Shown here: piece after piece, positions 35,270 to 43,570 of the stretch
Numbering within the stretch: position 1 is the stretch's first letter
How the letters are laid out: each line of letters opens with the position of its first letter
Assembly: GCA_034717695.1 (NCBI GenBank)
Contig: JAYELS010000075.1
Coordinates: forward strand, 1 to 64,000
Source: NAT127 sp034717695
GTDB lineage: Bacteria > Pseudomonadota > Gammaproteobacteria > Pseudomonadales > Porticoccaceae
Reading direction: 5' to 3'
Length of the DNA stretch: 64,000 nucleotides
The notes under the pieces: generated by a model
What the model was told of the DNA's origin: nothing
Seen by the model: the letters and a program-made list of their open reading frames with translations, nothing else
Database searches by the model: none
Translations under genes and position numbers: made by a program

Positions 35270-37573
35270 ATGGGCGCAAAGGTGTCGCCGGTACGGTTAT
35301 CCCCGGCGAGGGTATCGCCGGTGGTGCTGGCGGTGGCGGCCCTGGTGGCGATGCCCGGCGCGGCGCTGGGGGAGGGCCTTTCGGCCCTGTCCCTGGACGA
35401 GCTGGTGGACAGCGCCAGCCTCGAGGATCTCGGCAACCTGGTGGTCACCGCCCAGCGCCGCGAGGAGCGGGCCCAGGACGTGGGCCTGTCCCTCACCGCC
35501 CTGTCCGGGGACGGTCTTCGCGACAAGCCCCTCGCCAACCTCATCGCCCTCCAGTACCAAGTACCCAATCTCGAAATCATCCCCCTCTACGGCGGCACCC
35601 AGGGGGAGTTTCGCATCCGCGGTGTCGGCATCCGCGACTACGCCACCAACAACAGCGCGGCGGTGGCGGTGTACATGGACCAGACCTTCCTGCCCTTCCC
35701 GGTGCAGACCCAGTTTCCACTGTTCGACCTGGAGCGGGTCGAAGTGCTGCGCGGCCCCCAGGGCACCCTCTACGGCCGCAACAGCACCGGCGGCGCCATC
35801 GCCCTGCTGAGCCGCCGCCCCACGGCGGAGGCGGGGGCGGGCTTTGCCGCGCGCCTCGGCTCCCGGGATGCCCGGGAACTTGACGGTTACCTCTCCGGGC
35901 CTTTGGGGGAGCGGGTGCGGGGGCGGCTTTCGTTCAGCTCCCGCCAGGGGGGCGCCTGGCAGAAGAATCGCTTGACCGGCGCGCCCCTCGGCGACGCCGA
36001 CGTGGGCGCCCTGCGGGGCCAGCTGGCGGTGGCGGTGAGCGACGCCCTCGACCTGCTGGTGATCGCCAGCGCCGCCCGGGACCGGTCCGACAGCCGGGGG
36101 CCCCGCGCCTACCTGGGGCTCGTGCCCAACCCCCGGGGCATGGCCGACGGCTACACCGCCATCCCCCCGGACCGCCACCACAACGCCACCGGCTGGGGTC
36201 TGCGCCCTGAATTTGCCGCCCTCACCGGGCTCTCCCCCGGGGACAAACCCCACCGCGACAACCTCGCCCAGGGGCTGTCGGTCACCGCCAACTGGGACCT
36301 GGGGGGTGCCACCCTCACCAGCATCACCAGCTGGCAGAGCCTCGATCGCGAGGAATTCCTCGACTGGGACGGCAGTCACATTCCCCAGTCGGACGAGTAT
36401 TTCGATACCGCCATCGACACCCTTTCCCAGGAGCTGCGCCTCACCTCGCCGGGGGGCGAGCGCTTCAACTGGCTGCTCGGGGCCTACTACGGGGACGAGT
36501 CCCTGGACGAACGATTCCACTCCGATTTTGCCGCCAACCTGGGTTTCGCCACCCGCACCGCCTACCGCCAGGACGCCGACATGCTCGGCGTCTTCGGCCA
36601 GGCGGACCATGCCCTCGGCGACCGGCTGCGGCTCGTCGCCGGGTTGCGCCACGAGCGGGAGGACCGCGCCCTTGGGGATTTCGCCACCACCTACATCGAC
36701 TACCCGTCGCGGCCGGACCTCGCCGGCACCCCCACCTTCGCGCCCCTGGATCGCCGCCTGTCCACCTCGGAGTGGTCGGGCAAGCTGGCCCTGGAGTATC
36801 GCCCGGCCGCCGCCGCGCTGTTTTACGGAAGCCTCGGGCGGGGCATGAAGTCCGGGGGCTTCACCGCCAACAACGCCCTCTTTCCCCAGCAGACCGACCC
36901 CGTCGCCCCGGAGATCGTCACCGCCCTGGAGCTCGGCTTCAAGGTCGACCTGTCGGCCCGCCTGCGGGTCAACGGCGCCCTGTTTCTCTACGACTACCGA
37001 GACCAGCAATTCCAGTCGACGGTGTTCGTCGACCCGGTGATCCAATCCATCGGGCGGCTGGTGAACATCCCCAAATCGGAACTGCGGGGCGCCGAGCTGG
37101 AGCTGCTCTGGGAGCCCCTGGACGGCCTTCATATCAGCCAGTACCTGGGCTACAAGCGGGGCACCTACAGGGAGTTTCTCGGGGTCGACGCGGCGGCGTC
37201 CCGGGCGGCGGGGGAGGCGGTCTACACCGACTTTGCCGGGGAGCGCCTGCCACTGCCCGCCTACAGCTACGGCGGCACCCTGAGCCACGAACGGCAGCTC
37301 GGGGACTTCCGGGTGAAGGCCCTTGTCCACTACGCCTTCCACGACAGCCTCGACTCCACCACCAGCGGGCGCTTCGACCGGGACGCCTACTGGCTCGCCA
37401 ACGCCCGCCTCGAGCTGGCGCCCCCGGGTTCGGCGTGGCGGATCGCCCTCTGGTGCCACAACCTGTTCGCCAGCGACCATGACCTGCACACCGGCTCGTT
37501 CCTCGCCAATGCCCCCATCGCTACCGCCGGGCCGCCCCGCAGCCTCGGGCTCGAGATTCGCTATAACTACTGA
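35270..37573 (+). CDS. TonB-dependent outer-membrane receptor
   Basis: This 767-residue receptor has a signal peptide (residues 1-32, hydrophobic VVLAVAALVAMPGAALG), a TonB-box-like LVVTAQRREERAQDV, a plug domain (about 50-165; LERVEVLRGPQGTLYGRNSTGGAI) and a beta-barrel ending in Tyr-Asn-Tyr. ATG 35270 follows GGGAGGGACG and sits at the start of the signal peptide; earlier in-frame ATGs give no signal. This subfamily (iron-complex/steroid-type) often imports organic molecules in catabolic regions. The substrate is unknown. Confidence 0.9.
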   Translation: MGAKVSPVRLSPARVSPVVLAVAALVAMPGAALGEGLSALSLDELVDSASLEDLGNLVVTAQRREERAQDVGLSLTALSGDGLRDKPLANLIALQYQVPNLEIIPLYGGTQGEFRIRGVGIRDYATNNSAAVAVYMDQTFLPFPVQTQFPLFDLERVEVLRGPQGTLYGRNSTGGAIALLSRRPTAEAGAGFAARLGSRDARELDGYLSGPLGERVRGRLSFSSRQGGAWQKNRLTGAPLGDADVGALRGQLAVAVSDALDLLVIASAARDRSDSRGPRAYLGLVPNPRGMADGYTAIPPDRHHNATGWGLRPEFAALTGLSPGDKPHRDNLAQGLSVTANWDLGGATLTSITSWQSLDREEFLDWDGSHIPQSDEYFDTAIDTLSQELRLTSPGGERFNWLLGAYYGDESLDERFHSDFAANLGFATRTAYRQDADMLGVFGQADHALGDRLRLVAGLRHEREDRALGDFATTYIDYPSRPDLAGTPTFAPLDRRLSTSEWSGKLALEYRPAAAALFYGSLGRGMKSGGFTANNALFPQQTDPVAPEIVTALELGFKVDLSARLRVNGALFLYDYRDQQFQSTVFVDPVIQSIGRLVNIPKSELRGAELELLWEPLDGLHISQYLGYKRGTYREFLGVDAAASRAAGEAVYTDFAGERLPLPAYSYGGTLSHERQLGDFRVKALVHYAFHDSLDSTTSGRFDRDAYWLANARLELAPPGSAWRIALWCHNLFASDHDLHTGSFLANAPIATAGPPRSLGLEIRYNY

Positions 37574-37589
37574 GCCCTCGTCCTGGCGG

Positions 37590-37614
37590 GTTGTCCACAG
37601 TCTCTGTGGATAAC
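37590..37614. other. hairpin made of two DnaA-box-like 9-mers
   Basis: TTGTCCACA (37591-37599) and, on the other strand, TTATCCACA (37605-37613) face each other and form an 11-bp stem with one G-T pair and a TCT loop. The second is a perfect DnaA box and the first has one mismatch. It lies 17 bases after the TonB receptor stop, so it could be a terminator stem, a DnaA-titrating site or both. Confidence 0.5.
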
Positions 37615-37754
37615 TCTGTGGCCCGGGTGTGGGTGAGGGGTACATACCCGGTACAACCCCCCGGCGGCGCTGGCGTTTTCAAATGTGGCGGGTAAGTAAC
37701 CAGCAGCCGGCCTGCCATTGGGCCATTCACCATCTCAGGGAGCAGAACAGCGCC

Positions 37755-39086
37755 ATGACCGAAGAATCCCGCTTGACCGATTTCATTGAACGCTGCGTGG
37801 GCGGCCGGGTTGTCGCCCTGGCGCGCCAGCCCCGCTGGCGCAAGGCCTGGTATTGCACGGTGTCGCGGCACGGCGAGGAGATTCCCCTCTATGTGCGGGG
37901 CGACAAGCAGCTCGACGCCGAGCCCTACCCGGGGCTCGCCCGCGAGGCGGGGATCCTGCGGGCCCTGGCGGCGGGGGGCATCCCGGTGCCCCATGTCCAC
38001 GGTGTGTGCGACGACCCGGAGGCCATCGTCATGGACCGGGTGCCCGGGGAGCGGGATGTCAGCCTCGCCGCCAGCGACGGCGAGCGGCGCCGGGTGGCCT
38101 TCCAGTACATCGAGGCCATGGCCGCCATGCACGGCCTCGACACCGCCCCCTTCGAGGCCCTGGGCATTGCCCGGCCGGCAACCCCGGAGGATCTGGCCCT
38201 GGCCTACGTCAACGCCAACCAGCCCCTCTACGGGCGCACCAAGGCGGGCCCGGAGCCACTGCTGGAGTTCGCCCTCGGCTGGCTGCGCCGCAATGTCCCC
38301 CGGGATCGCCGCGAGGCGTGCTTCATCCACGGCGACGGGGGCCAGTTCCTGTTCGCCGACGGCAATCTCACCGCCCTGCACGATTTCGAGGCGTCCCATA
38401 TCGGCGATCCCCTGGCGGACCTGGCGTCGCTGCGGGTGCGCCAGCCCACCGAGCCCCTGGGGGCTGACCTCGATGAATTGCTGCGCCACTACCAAGCCAT
38501 CACCGGTCGGGAGATTGACCCCTGGGCCCTCAGCTACCACACCGCCGCGTTCATGGTCACCGCGGTGATGGCCCTGGTGGGGCCCTTGAAGACCCCGGGC
38601 ACCAGCCTCCACGGGGAATACCTGGTGTGGGACCTGACCTGTCGCCGGGCGCTGTTGTGGGCCATGGCGGAGTGCATGGGGGTCGCCATCGAGCCCTGCC
38701 CGCCCACGGCGGGGGAGCCCGGCCGCCAGGGCCTCTGGCTCGCGGTGCTGGAGCAGACCCTGGAGCGCCTCGATGCCGACAGCGCTGGCGATCGTCTCGG
38801 CCGCCAGTCGGCGCTGATGGTGGTGGACTGGCTGAAGCAGTGGGATCGCCACGGCGCCGAGCTGGCCCGCCGCGACAGCGAGCGGCTCGCCGCCCTGCTG
38901 GGCTCGGCTCCCGCCAACTGGCGCCAGGGAGAGGCGGACCTGGAGGCCTTGGTGCGCCGCGCGGGGCCCGACCAGGACCTGGCCCTGCTCCACTACTTTG
39001 CCGCCCAGGTGGAGGCCGATGTGATGGTCGCCCGTTCCCTCGGGGCGCGCCTCGAAGGCTACGCCCTGGCCCTGGTTCGCCTTTGA
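37755..39086 (+). CDS. APH-fold phosphotransferase
   Basis: This 443-residue aminoglycoside-phosphotransferase-fold protein has the intact catalytic loop FIHGDGGQFLF and the metal Asp in LHDFEASHIGDPLADLA. A C-terminal helical extension of about 150 residues exceeds the usual family size. The start ATG 37755 follows GGGAGCAGAACAGCGCC. It lies downstream of a TonB receptor and upstream of a strong terminator. Like the other two APH-type genes here, it is more likely to phosphorylate a lipid-like or CoA-linked substrate than a drug. Confidence 0.8.
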   Translation: MTEESRLTDFIERCVGGRVVALARQPRWRKAWYCTVSRHGEEIPLYVRGDKQLDAEPYPGLAREAGILRALAAGGIPVPHVHGVCDDPEAIVMDRVPGERDVSLAASDGERRRVAFQYIEAMAAMHGLDTAPFEALGIARPATPEDLALAYVNANQPLYGRTKAGPEPLLEFALGWLRRNVPRDRREACFIHGDGGQFLFADGNLTALHDFEASHIGDPLADLASLRVRQPTEPLGADLDELLRHYQAITGREIDPWALSYHTAAFMVTAVMALVGPLKTPGTSLHGEYLVWDLTCRRALLWAMAECMGVAIEPCPPTAGEPGRQGLWLAVLEQTLERLDADSAGDRLGRQSALMVVDWLKQWDRHGAELARRDSERLAALLGSAPANWRQGEADLEALVRRAGPDQDLALLHYFAAQVEADVMVARSLGARLEGYALALVRL

Positions 39087-39121
39087 CCGCGCCGGGGTAA
39101 CGGGAGGATTCCGGCATCCCC

Positions 39122-39163
39122 AAACAACAGGGCCCGCGGTGGATCCCGCGGGCCCTGTTGTTT
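39122..39163. terminator. bidirectional rho-independent terminator, perfect 18-bp stem
   Basis: An 18-bp arm at 39122-39139 pairs perfectly with 39146-39163 around TGGATC. The AAACAACA/TGTTGTTT ends supply the A- and T-rich flanks. It separates two convergent genes, the kinase and a TonB receptor. Confidence 0.92.
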
Positions 39164-39176
39164 CGCGACCGGCGAT

Positions 39177-41669
39177 TTATTGCCCGTCGCCCCCAAAGCG
39201 CCAGCGCAGTTGCAGGCCGAAGGTACGGGGCTCGTTGTAGGTGCCGGTGAAGAAGCCGATGGCCTTCATCAGGGAGTTGGCCCCCACCAGCCATTCGTCG
39301 TCCAGGGCGTTGCGCACGAACAGGCTGGCGTCCACCGGGTAGCCGAGGGCGTTGGCCCAGTCCAGGCGCAGGTTCAGGTTGTCGTAGCTGGGCTGGTAGC
39401 CGGGCCTCCTGGGCAGCAGTTCGAGACCGGTGTCGTCGAGCCAGACGCCGCTCTGCCGGTAGTACTCGGCATAGAACGCCAGCTGGCCGTGGGCCTGATC
39501 CATGGGGAAGATATAGCGCGCCCCCAGGGTGCCCTGGTGCTCGGCAACCCCCGGGAAGGGGGAATCCTTGTTGGGCACCTGCTGGCCGAAGATGTCGGTG
39601 GTGAAGCCCGGCCATTCGGTGTACTTGGCGTCGGTCCAGGCGTAGTTGAGGTACAGCTGCACCTGCTCGCTCAACAGGAACTGGTTGTCGATCTCGAGGC
39701 CCGAAATCTCCCCCTTGGCGATATTGTTGATCTGGGTGATCACCCCGCCGCCCGGGACGCCGATGGTCTCGCTGCGCTGGATCTGGTCGTACTCCCCGTA
39801 GAAGGCGGCGGCATTGGTGCGGCCGACGATGCCGCCGAGGCTCCAGTCCGCCTTGATGCCGATCTCCACGTCGTCCAGGGTCTCCGGGTCGAAGGAGTCC
39901 CGGGTGCCGGGAATATTGGCCGCCGCCGAAGTGCCGTTGATGCCGCCGGGCTTGAAGCCCCGGCGGTGGGCGATGTAGAGGAGAACATCGTCGCGCACCT
40001 TGTAGTCGAGGCTCACCGTCCAGCTCGGCGCCGATTCGTCGAACTTGAGGGTGCGGGTGAATGCCCCCACCGAGCGGCCATTGGGGCCGGGCACCAGGGC
40101 GTAGGTGTCCTGCTCGGATTCGCTCTCGGTGCGGCGGTAGCCGAGGGTGAGGCTGAGGCCCTCCAGCAGCACCGCCGAGAGGTCGGTGGTGAGCTGGCCG
40201 AACATGCCCTTCTGGGTGTTGGTGGATTGCGAGGTGTTGGCGAACAGGAAGGTCAGGTTGTCGAGGGGTACCGTGAAGGCGTTGTTGAAGGTGGGGAACA
40301 CCGGCGGCGGGCCGAAGTTGGATTCCACCTCCTCGAAGTAGTAGCCCAGCAGCCAGTTGTGCTTGCCGCCGATGTCGCCGTGGATCTGGAATTCCTCCAC
40401 CACGTCGTCGCCAAAGTCGGTGCGCTCGTCGCTGGAGATCACCTCCGGGCGCTGGGGGAAGCCCACCAGATCGTGGTTGTTGATCACCACCCCGTGGAAG
40501 AACTGGGTGGCGCCGAACTCCCGGATCACGGCGGATTTACGGTTGCGGGTCACGCTCAGGATGTTCTTGAAGGACACGTCGCCGAGAAAGCCCCACTGGC
40601 CCACGTCCAGGTTGGTGATGTTGATGATCTGCTCGTTGCGGCCCCGCACGTAGTTGTCCACGGCGGTGAGGTTCTTGCGGATGGAGCCGCCACCCTGCAC
40701 CCGCGCCTGTTCCGCCAGCAGGTCGGCCTTGAGGGTGTTGATGCGGCCGGTGCGCTCGGCGAGGCAGGGGGCAAAGCCCGCCCCCGGCGCCGTCAGGTTG
40801 CACAGGAAGGCGGCGGTGCCCCAGCCCGCGCCGGTGCCGGGGGTGGTGTCGAGCAGGGGCAGGGCGAGGTTGGTGTCGAGCAGCACCGCGCCGGTGGCGC
40901 TCTCGTCGATATTGCTGGTTTGCAGCAGGGTGTAGTTGCCGAACCACTCCGCCGGGGTGAAGTTGATGCCGAGCCGGTAGGATTCCCGGTGGCGATCGTC
41001 GAGCCACTCCCCGGTGCTCTGGCTCTGGGTGAAGCCGTCCCGGCGCTGGACGTTGAAGGCGGGGCGGATACTCAGCACGTCGTCGATGACGGGAATGTCG
41101 ATGGCGCCGGTGAGCTCCCGGGTGTCCAGGTTGCCGAGCTTGAGGTCGAGAAAGCCCCCCAGCTCGTTCCCCGGCCGCTTCGGGCTGTAGAGCACCGCGC
41201 CCCCGGTGCTGCTGCGCCCGAACAGGGTGCCCTGGGGGCCCTTCAGCACCTGCAGGGATTCGAGATCGAAGAACTGGATATTGGCGCCGGCAAGGCCCAC
41301 GGACTTCAAGGGCACCTCGCTGAAGTACACCACCACCCCCGACGCCGAGCCAAAGGTGGCGCCCTGGCCGCGGATGAAGAAGTCGGGGCTGGTGCGGGTG
41401 GCGGAGCCCTGGCGCACCACCAGTCCGGGGACGTGGAAGGTGAGGTCGTAGGGATTTTCGACGGACTTTTCGCGGATGGCGGCATCGTTGATGGCGGTGA
41501 CCGCCACCGGGACTTCCTGGAGCCGTTCCTCCCGCTTGCGGGCGGTGACGATGATTTCCTCGATCACCGGCTCGGCCTCGGCCCCGCCCGGGGCGATCAG
41601 GCCGGCGGCGGACAGGCCGAGTGGCAGTACCAACAGCTTGGGCAGATGCAATTTCATGGAGACTTTCAT
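39177..41669 (-). CDS. TonB-dependent outer-membrane receptor
   Basis: This 830-residue receptor has a signal peptide (about 1-32, ending GGAEA), TonB-box-like EEIIVTARKREERLQEVPVA, plug (about 45-165; LESLQVLKGPQGTLFGRSSTGG) and a large barrel. The terminal residues are GGDGQ rather than an aromatic residue, which is slightly unusual for barrel assembly. ATG 41669 has AAGGGGG upstream; ATG 41657 is possible. The promoter at 41720-41749 reads into it. By family it probably takes up an organic compound. Confidence 0.9.
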   Translation of the reverse strand: MKVSMKLHLPKLLVLPLGLSAAGLIAPGGAEAEPVIEEIIVTARKREERLQEVPVAVTAINDAAIREKSVENPYDLTFHVPGLVVRQGSATRTSPDFFIRGQGATFGSASGVVVYFSEVPLKSVGLAGANIQFFDLESLQVLKGPQGTLFGRSSTGGAVLYSPKRPGNELGGFLDLKLGNLDTRELTGAIDIPVIDDVLSIRPAFNVQRRDGFTQSQSTGEWLDDRHRESYRLGINFTPAEWFGNYTLLQTSNIDESATGAVLLDTNLALPLLDTTPGTGAGWGTAAFLCNLTAPGAGFAPCLAERTGRINTLKADLLAEQARVQGGGSIRKNLTAVDNYVRGRNEQIINITNLDVGQWGFLGDVSFKNILSVTRNRKSAVIREFGATQFFHGVVINNHDLVGFPQRPEVISSDERTDFGDDVVEEFQIHGDIGGKHNWLLGYYFEEVESNFGPPPVFPTFNNAFTVPLDNLTFLFANTSQSTNTQKGMFGQLTTDLSAVLLEGLSLTLGYRRTESESEQDTYALVPGPNGRSVGAFTRTLKFDESAPSWTVSLDYKVRDDVLLYIAHRRGFKPGGINGTSAAANIPGTRDSFDPETLDDVEIGIKADWSLGGIVGRTNAAAFYGEYDQIQRSETIGVPGGGVITQINNIAKGEISGLEIDNQFLLSEQVQLYLNYAWTDAKYTEWPGFTTDIFGQQVPNKDSPFPGVAEHQGTLGARYIFPMDQAHGQLAFYAEYYRQSGVWLDDTGLELLPRRPGYQPSYDNLNLRLDWANALGYPVDASLFVRNALDDEWLVGANSLMKAIGFFTGTYNEPRTFGLQLRWRFGGDGQ

Positions 41670-41719
41670 GGAACCCCCTTGCGCTTATCTGGTTATTGTC
41701 GGACAGGGTTTTACAAAAA

Positions 41720-41749
41720 TTTACATCCGTGTCACAAACCTATAGTCAA
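41720..41749 (-). promoter_or_regulatory. sigma70-like promoter of the TonB receptor
   Basis: On the minus strand TTGACT (41749-41744) and TGTAAA (41725-41720) are 18 bp apart, about 50 bp before the receptor start. The surrounding block TTTTACAAAAATTTACA is the most AT-rich stretch nearby. Confidence 0.5.
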
Positions 41750-41808
41750 GGTGGAGCCCAAGTGCAAGGCGGCGGCGAAGAATCCCGCCCATCGGCCCTC
41801 TGGCGGGA

Positions 41809-42066
41809 TCAGAAGCGGGCGAGGCAGCGGTTGCGCTCGTCCCGGTCGCGGATGCTGTGGCAGCGGCTTTTGTGCTTTTGGGTCGTCGCCAGGCACTGGT
41901 TGCGGCTGTCCGCGTCGCGGATGGCGTGGCAGCGGGAGGGCTGGTGCTTTGCCGTGGCGAGGCAGTGGTTGCGCTTGTCCGCATCCTTGATGGCGTGGCA
42001 GCGGGAGGCGTCGGCGCCTGCGAGGACGGGCAGCAGGCACAACAGCAGGATGAGGGGCAGGCGCAT
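41809..42066 (-). CDS. tiny secreted protein with three cysteine repeats
   Basis: This 85-residue protein consists of a signal peptide (MRLPLILLLCLLPVLAGADA) and three tandem copies of a 23-residue unit, the last shortened to 19. The consensus is SRCHxIxDxDxRNxCLA. Each copy has two cysteines 12 residues apart, so the mature chain (about 65 residues) could hold three disulfides or a metal, with His next to the first Cys and Asp/Arg pairs between. I recognise no named family with known function. It lies alone between a TonB receptor and an APH-type kinase. The regular protein repeat and the signal peptide show that it is a real gene. Confidence 0.8.
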   Translation of the reverse strand: MRLPLILLLCLLPVLAGADASRCHAIKDADKRNHCLATAKHQPSRCHAIRDADSRNQCLATTQKHKSRCHSIRDRDERNRCLARF

Positions 42067-42142
42067 CGGAGGGGCTCGGCAGTGATGGGGCTGTTCAGGC
42101 CACGGTAATCGACAACACCGCGCCTGAACAGACCCCCTTCGA

Positions 42143-43270
42143 TCAGGCGCCGTTCAGGGCCCAGCTGTCGTAATCCGCCGCCGCCGAGAAGAAGCGCTCG
42201 TTCATGTGCAGGCCCTTCTGGCCCCAGGCGTCGAGGTTCACCACCCAGGCCTGAACCCCGTAGATGACCCAGCGGCGGGTCAGCTCCCAGATCTCGTCGA
42301 GGCTCGGCACCCCGGTGGCGCCGGTCTTGATGAGTTCCTCCCGGTAGATGGCGAGGAGATCCCGGTGGTGCCTGCGGCGGTCCTCGACGGACATCATGCC
42401 CACCAGGAAGTAGGTGAGATCCCGCCAGGGGCGGCCGCGACGCACCAGCTGGAAATCCATCCACATGCGCTCGCCGCTGGGCAGCACGTAGGTGTTGCCC
42501 TGGTGGCAGTCCCCGAGGATGACGCAGTAGGGTGCCTCGAAGGCGCGCTCGAAGGCGGTGAGATTGTCGTAGGCGGTGTGGAGAATTTCAGGCTTCTCCA
42601 GGAAGCTCGCCGGGGCGATGGCGCGGAACTCGGGGTTGGCGAGGTTCTGGGGAAGCCAGCGCCACATGATGCGCAGCTGGTCGTAATCCACCGGCACATC
42701 CATGGAGGTGGGCAGCCAGGGGGCCGCGTCGGGGGTGATCAGGGGACTGTCCCAAAGCCCGCCGTGGAGGCGCGCCACATCCCGCACCGCCAGCCGCAGC
42801 TGGTCGAGGGTGTTCACGTCCATGCTGGTGCCGAAACGGCCGCCCCGGTCGCTCAGATCCTCGAGGACGATGATGCCCTCCCCGGAGCCGTTGTCGTCCC
42901 AGTCGGCGTAATAGCATTTCGCTGTGGGCACGATCAGCTTTTCGGTGAGGAAGTGGTAGCAACGGGCCTCCAGGGCGCAGATATCCACGTTGTCGAAGTC
43001 GCCGGACCAGTTGGTCTTGATCACCAGTTTGCCGGGCAGGCCGGCGGCGCGCCCCACGGCATTCCAGGTCACGTCCACCATCACCTTGGTGGTGTGGCTG
43101 TCCAGCACCCGGGTGATGTCGAGGGATTCCGCCACGAGCCCGGGGTACTTGTTGGCCATCAGTTCGCCGAGCCATTTGGCGTCGGGACGGAAGCGGCCCT
43201 TGGGCAGCGGGGTGGAACGGCTCGGATAGGGGCGGGGCACGACCAGTGGATCGATGTCGCTGGCTTGCAT
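42143..43270 (-). CDS. APH/CHK-like phosphotransferase
   Basis: This 375-residue kinase-fold protein has a catalytic loop VILGDCHQGNTYV (GD-x-H-x2-N, as in CHK/EcKinase-like families rather than HGD) and MDFQLVRRGRPWRDLTYFLVG as the metal-binding segment. CHK-like enzymes include ecdysteroid 22-kinase, so a sterol-like substrate is a possibility. The ATG at 43270 is preceded by GAGGAGAATCCACC, a strong ribosome site. The 300-bp region upstream contains its likely promoter. Confidence 0.82.
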   Translation of the reverse strand: MQASDIDPLVVPRPYPSRSTPLPKGRFRPDAKWLGELMANKYPGLVAESLDITRVLDSHTTKVMVDVTWNAVGRAAGLPGKLVIKTNWSGDFDNVDICALEARCYHFLTEKLIVPTAKCYYADWDDNGSGEGIIVLEDLSDRGGRFGTSMDVNTLDQLRLAVRDVARLHGGLWDSPLITPDAAPWLPTSMDVPVDYDQLRIMWRWLPQNLANPEFRAIAPASFLEKPEILHTAYDNLTAFERAFEAPYCVILGDCHQGNTYVLPSGERMWMDFQLVRRGRPWRDLTYFLVGMMSVEDRRRHHRDLLAIYREELIKTGATGVPSLDEIWELTRRWVIYGVQAWVVNLDAWGQKGLHMNERFFSAAADYDSWALNGA

Positions 43271-43570
43271 GGTGGATTCTCCTCAAACGCCGTGCCGCGG
43301 CGGGGCCGTGCGATGGTTGTGGGGGTGGCGACCGGGGGTGGCCGGACCGTGGGCTGGGTGTTTTTTAATACATTTGAATTACAAAATTACCAGTCCGGCC
43401 CCTCGCCGTCAATCATTGCGCAAGACCCGCGATTTTACCCGGGTTAAAACGATCGATCCGTCCAGGGCCCTTCCCCACCCGCCGGGTGACTGTGGCGGGG
43501 CCCCTGGCCGCTTGCGGCCGGTGGCTGTGATCCGGGACGACCCGCGCCGTTGAGCGCCCGCCGGCACGCC
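43271..43570. promoter_or_regulatory. 300-bp intergenic region upstream of the CHK-like kinase
   Basis: No gene is visible. An AT-rich block at 43360-43389 contains the symmetrical TTTGAATTACAAA and is the likely promoter/operator zone for the minus-strand kinase. A near-palindrome TTTTACCCGGGTTAAAA lies around 43433-43449. GGCCGCTTGCGGCC near 43507 is a small hairpin after the copper-receptor gene. Confidence 0.45.

Noticed and set aside
37590..37614. A replication origin
   Set aside because: Only two DnaA-like boxes, no AT-rich unwinding element and no dnaA, dnaN or parAB genes nearby.
29916..43270. Aminoglycoside resistance genes
   Set aside because: The APH fold is shared, but motif variants, sizes and lipid-catabolic neighbours argue against drug modification.
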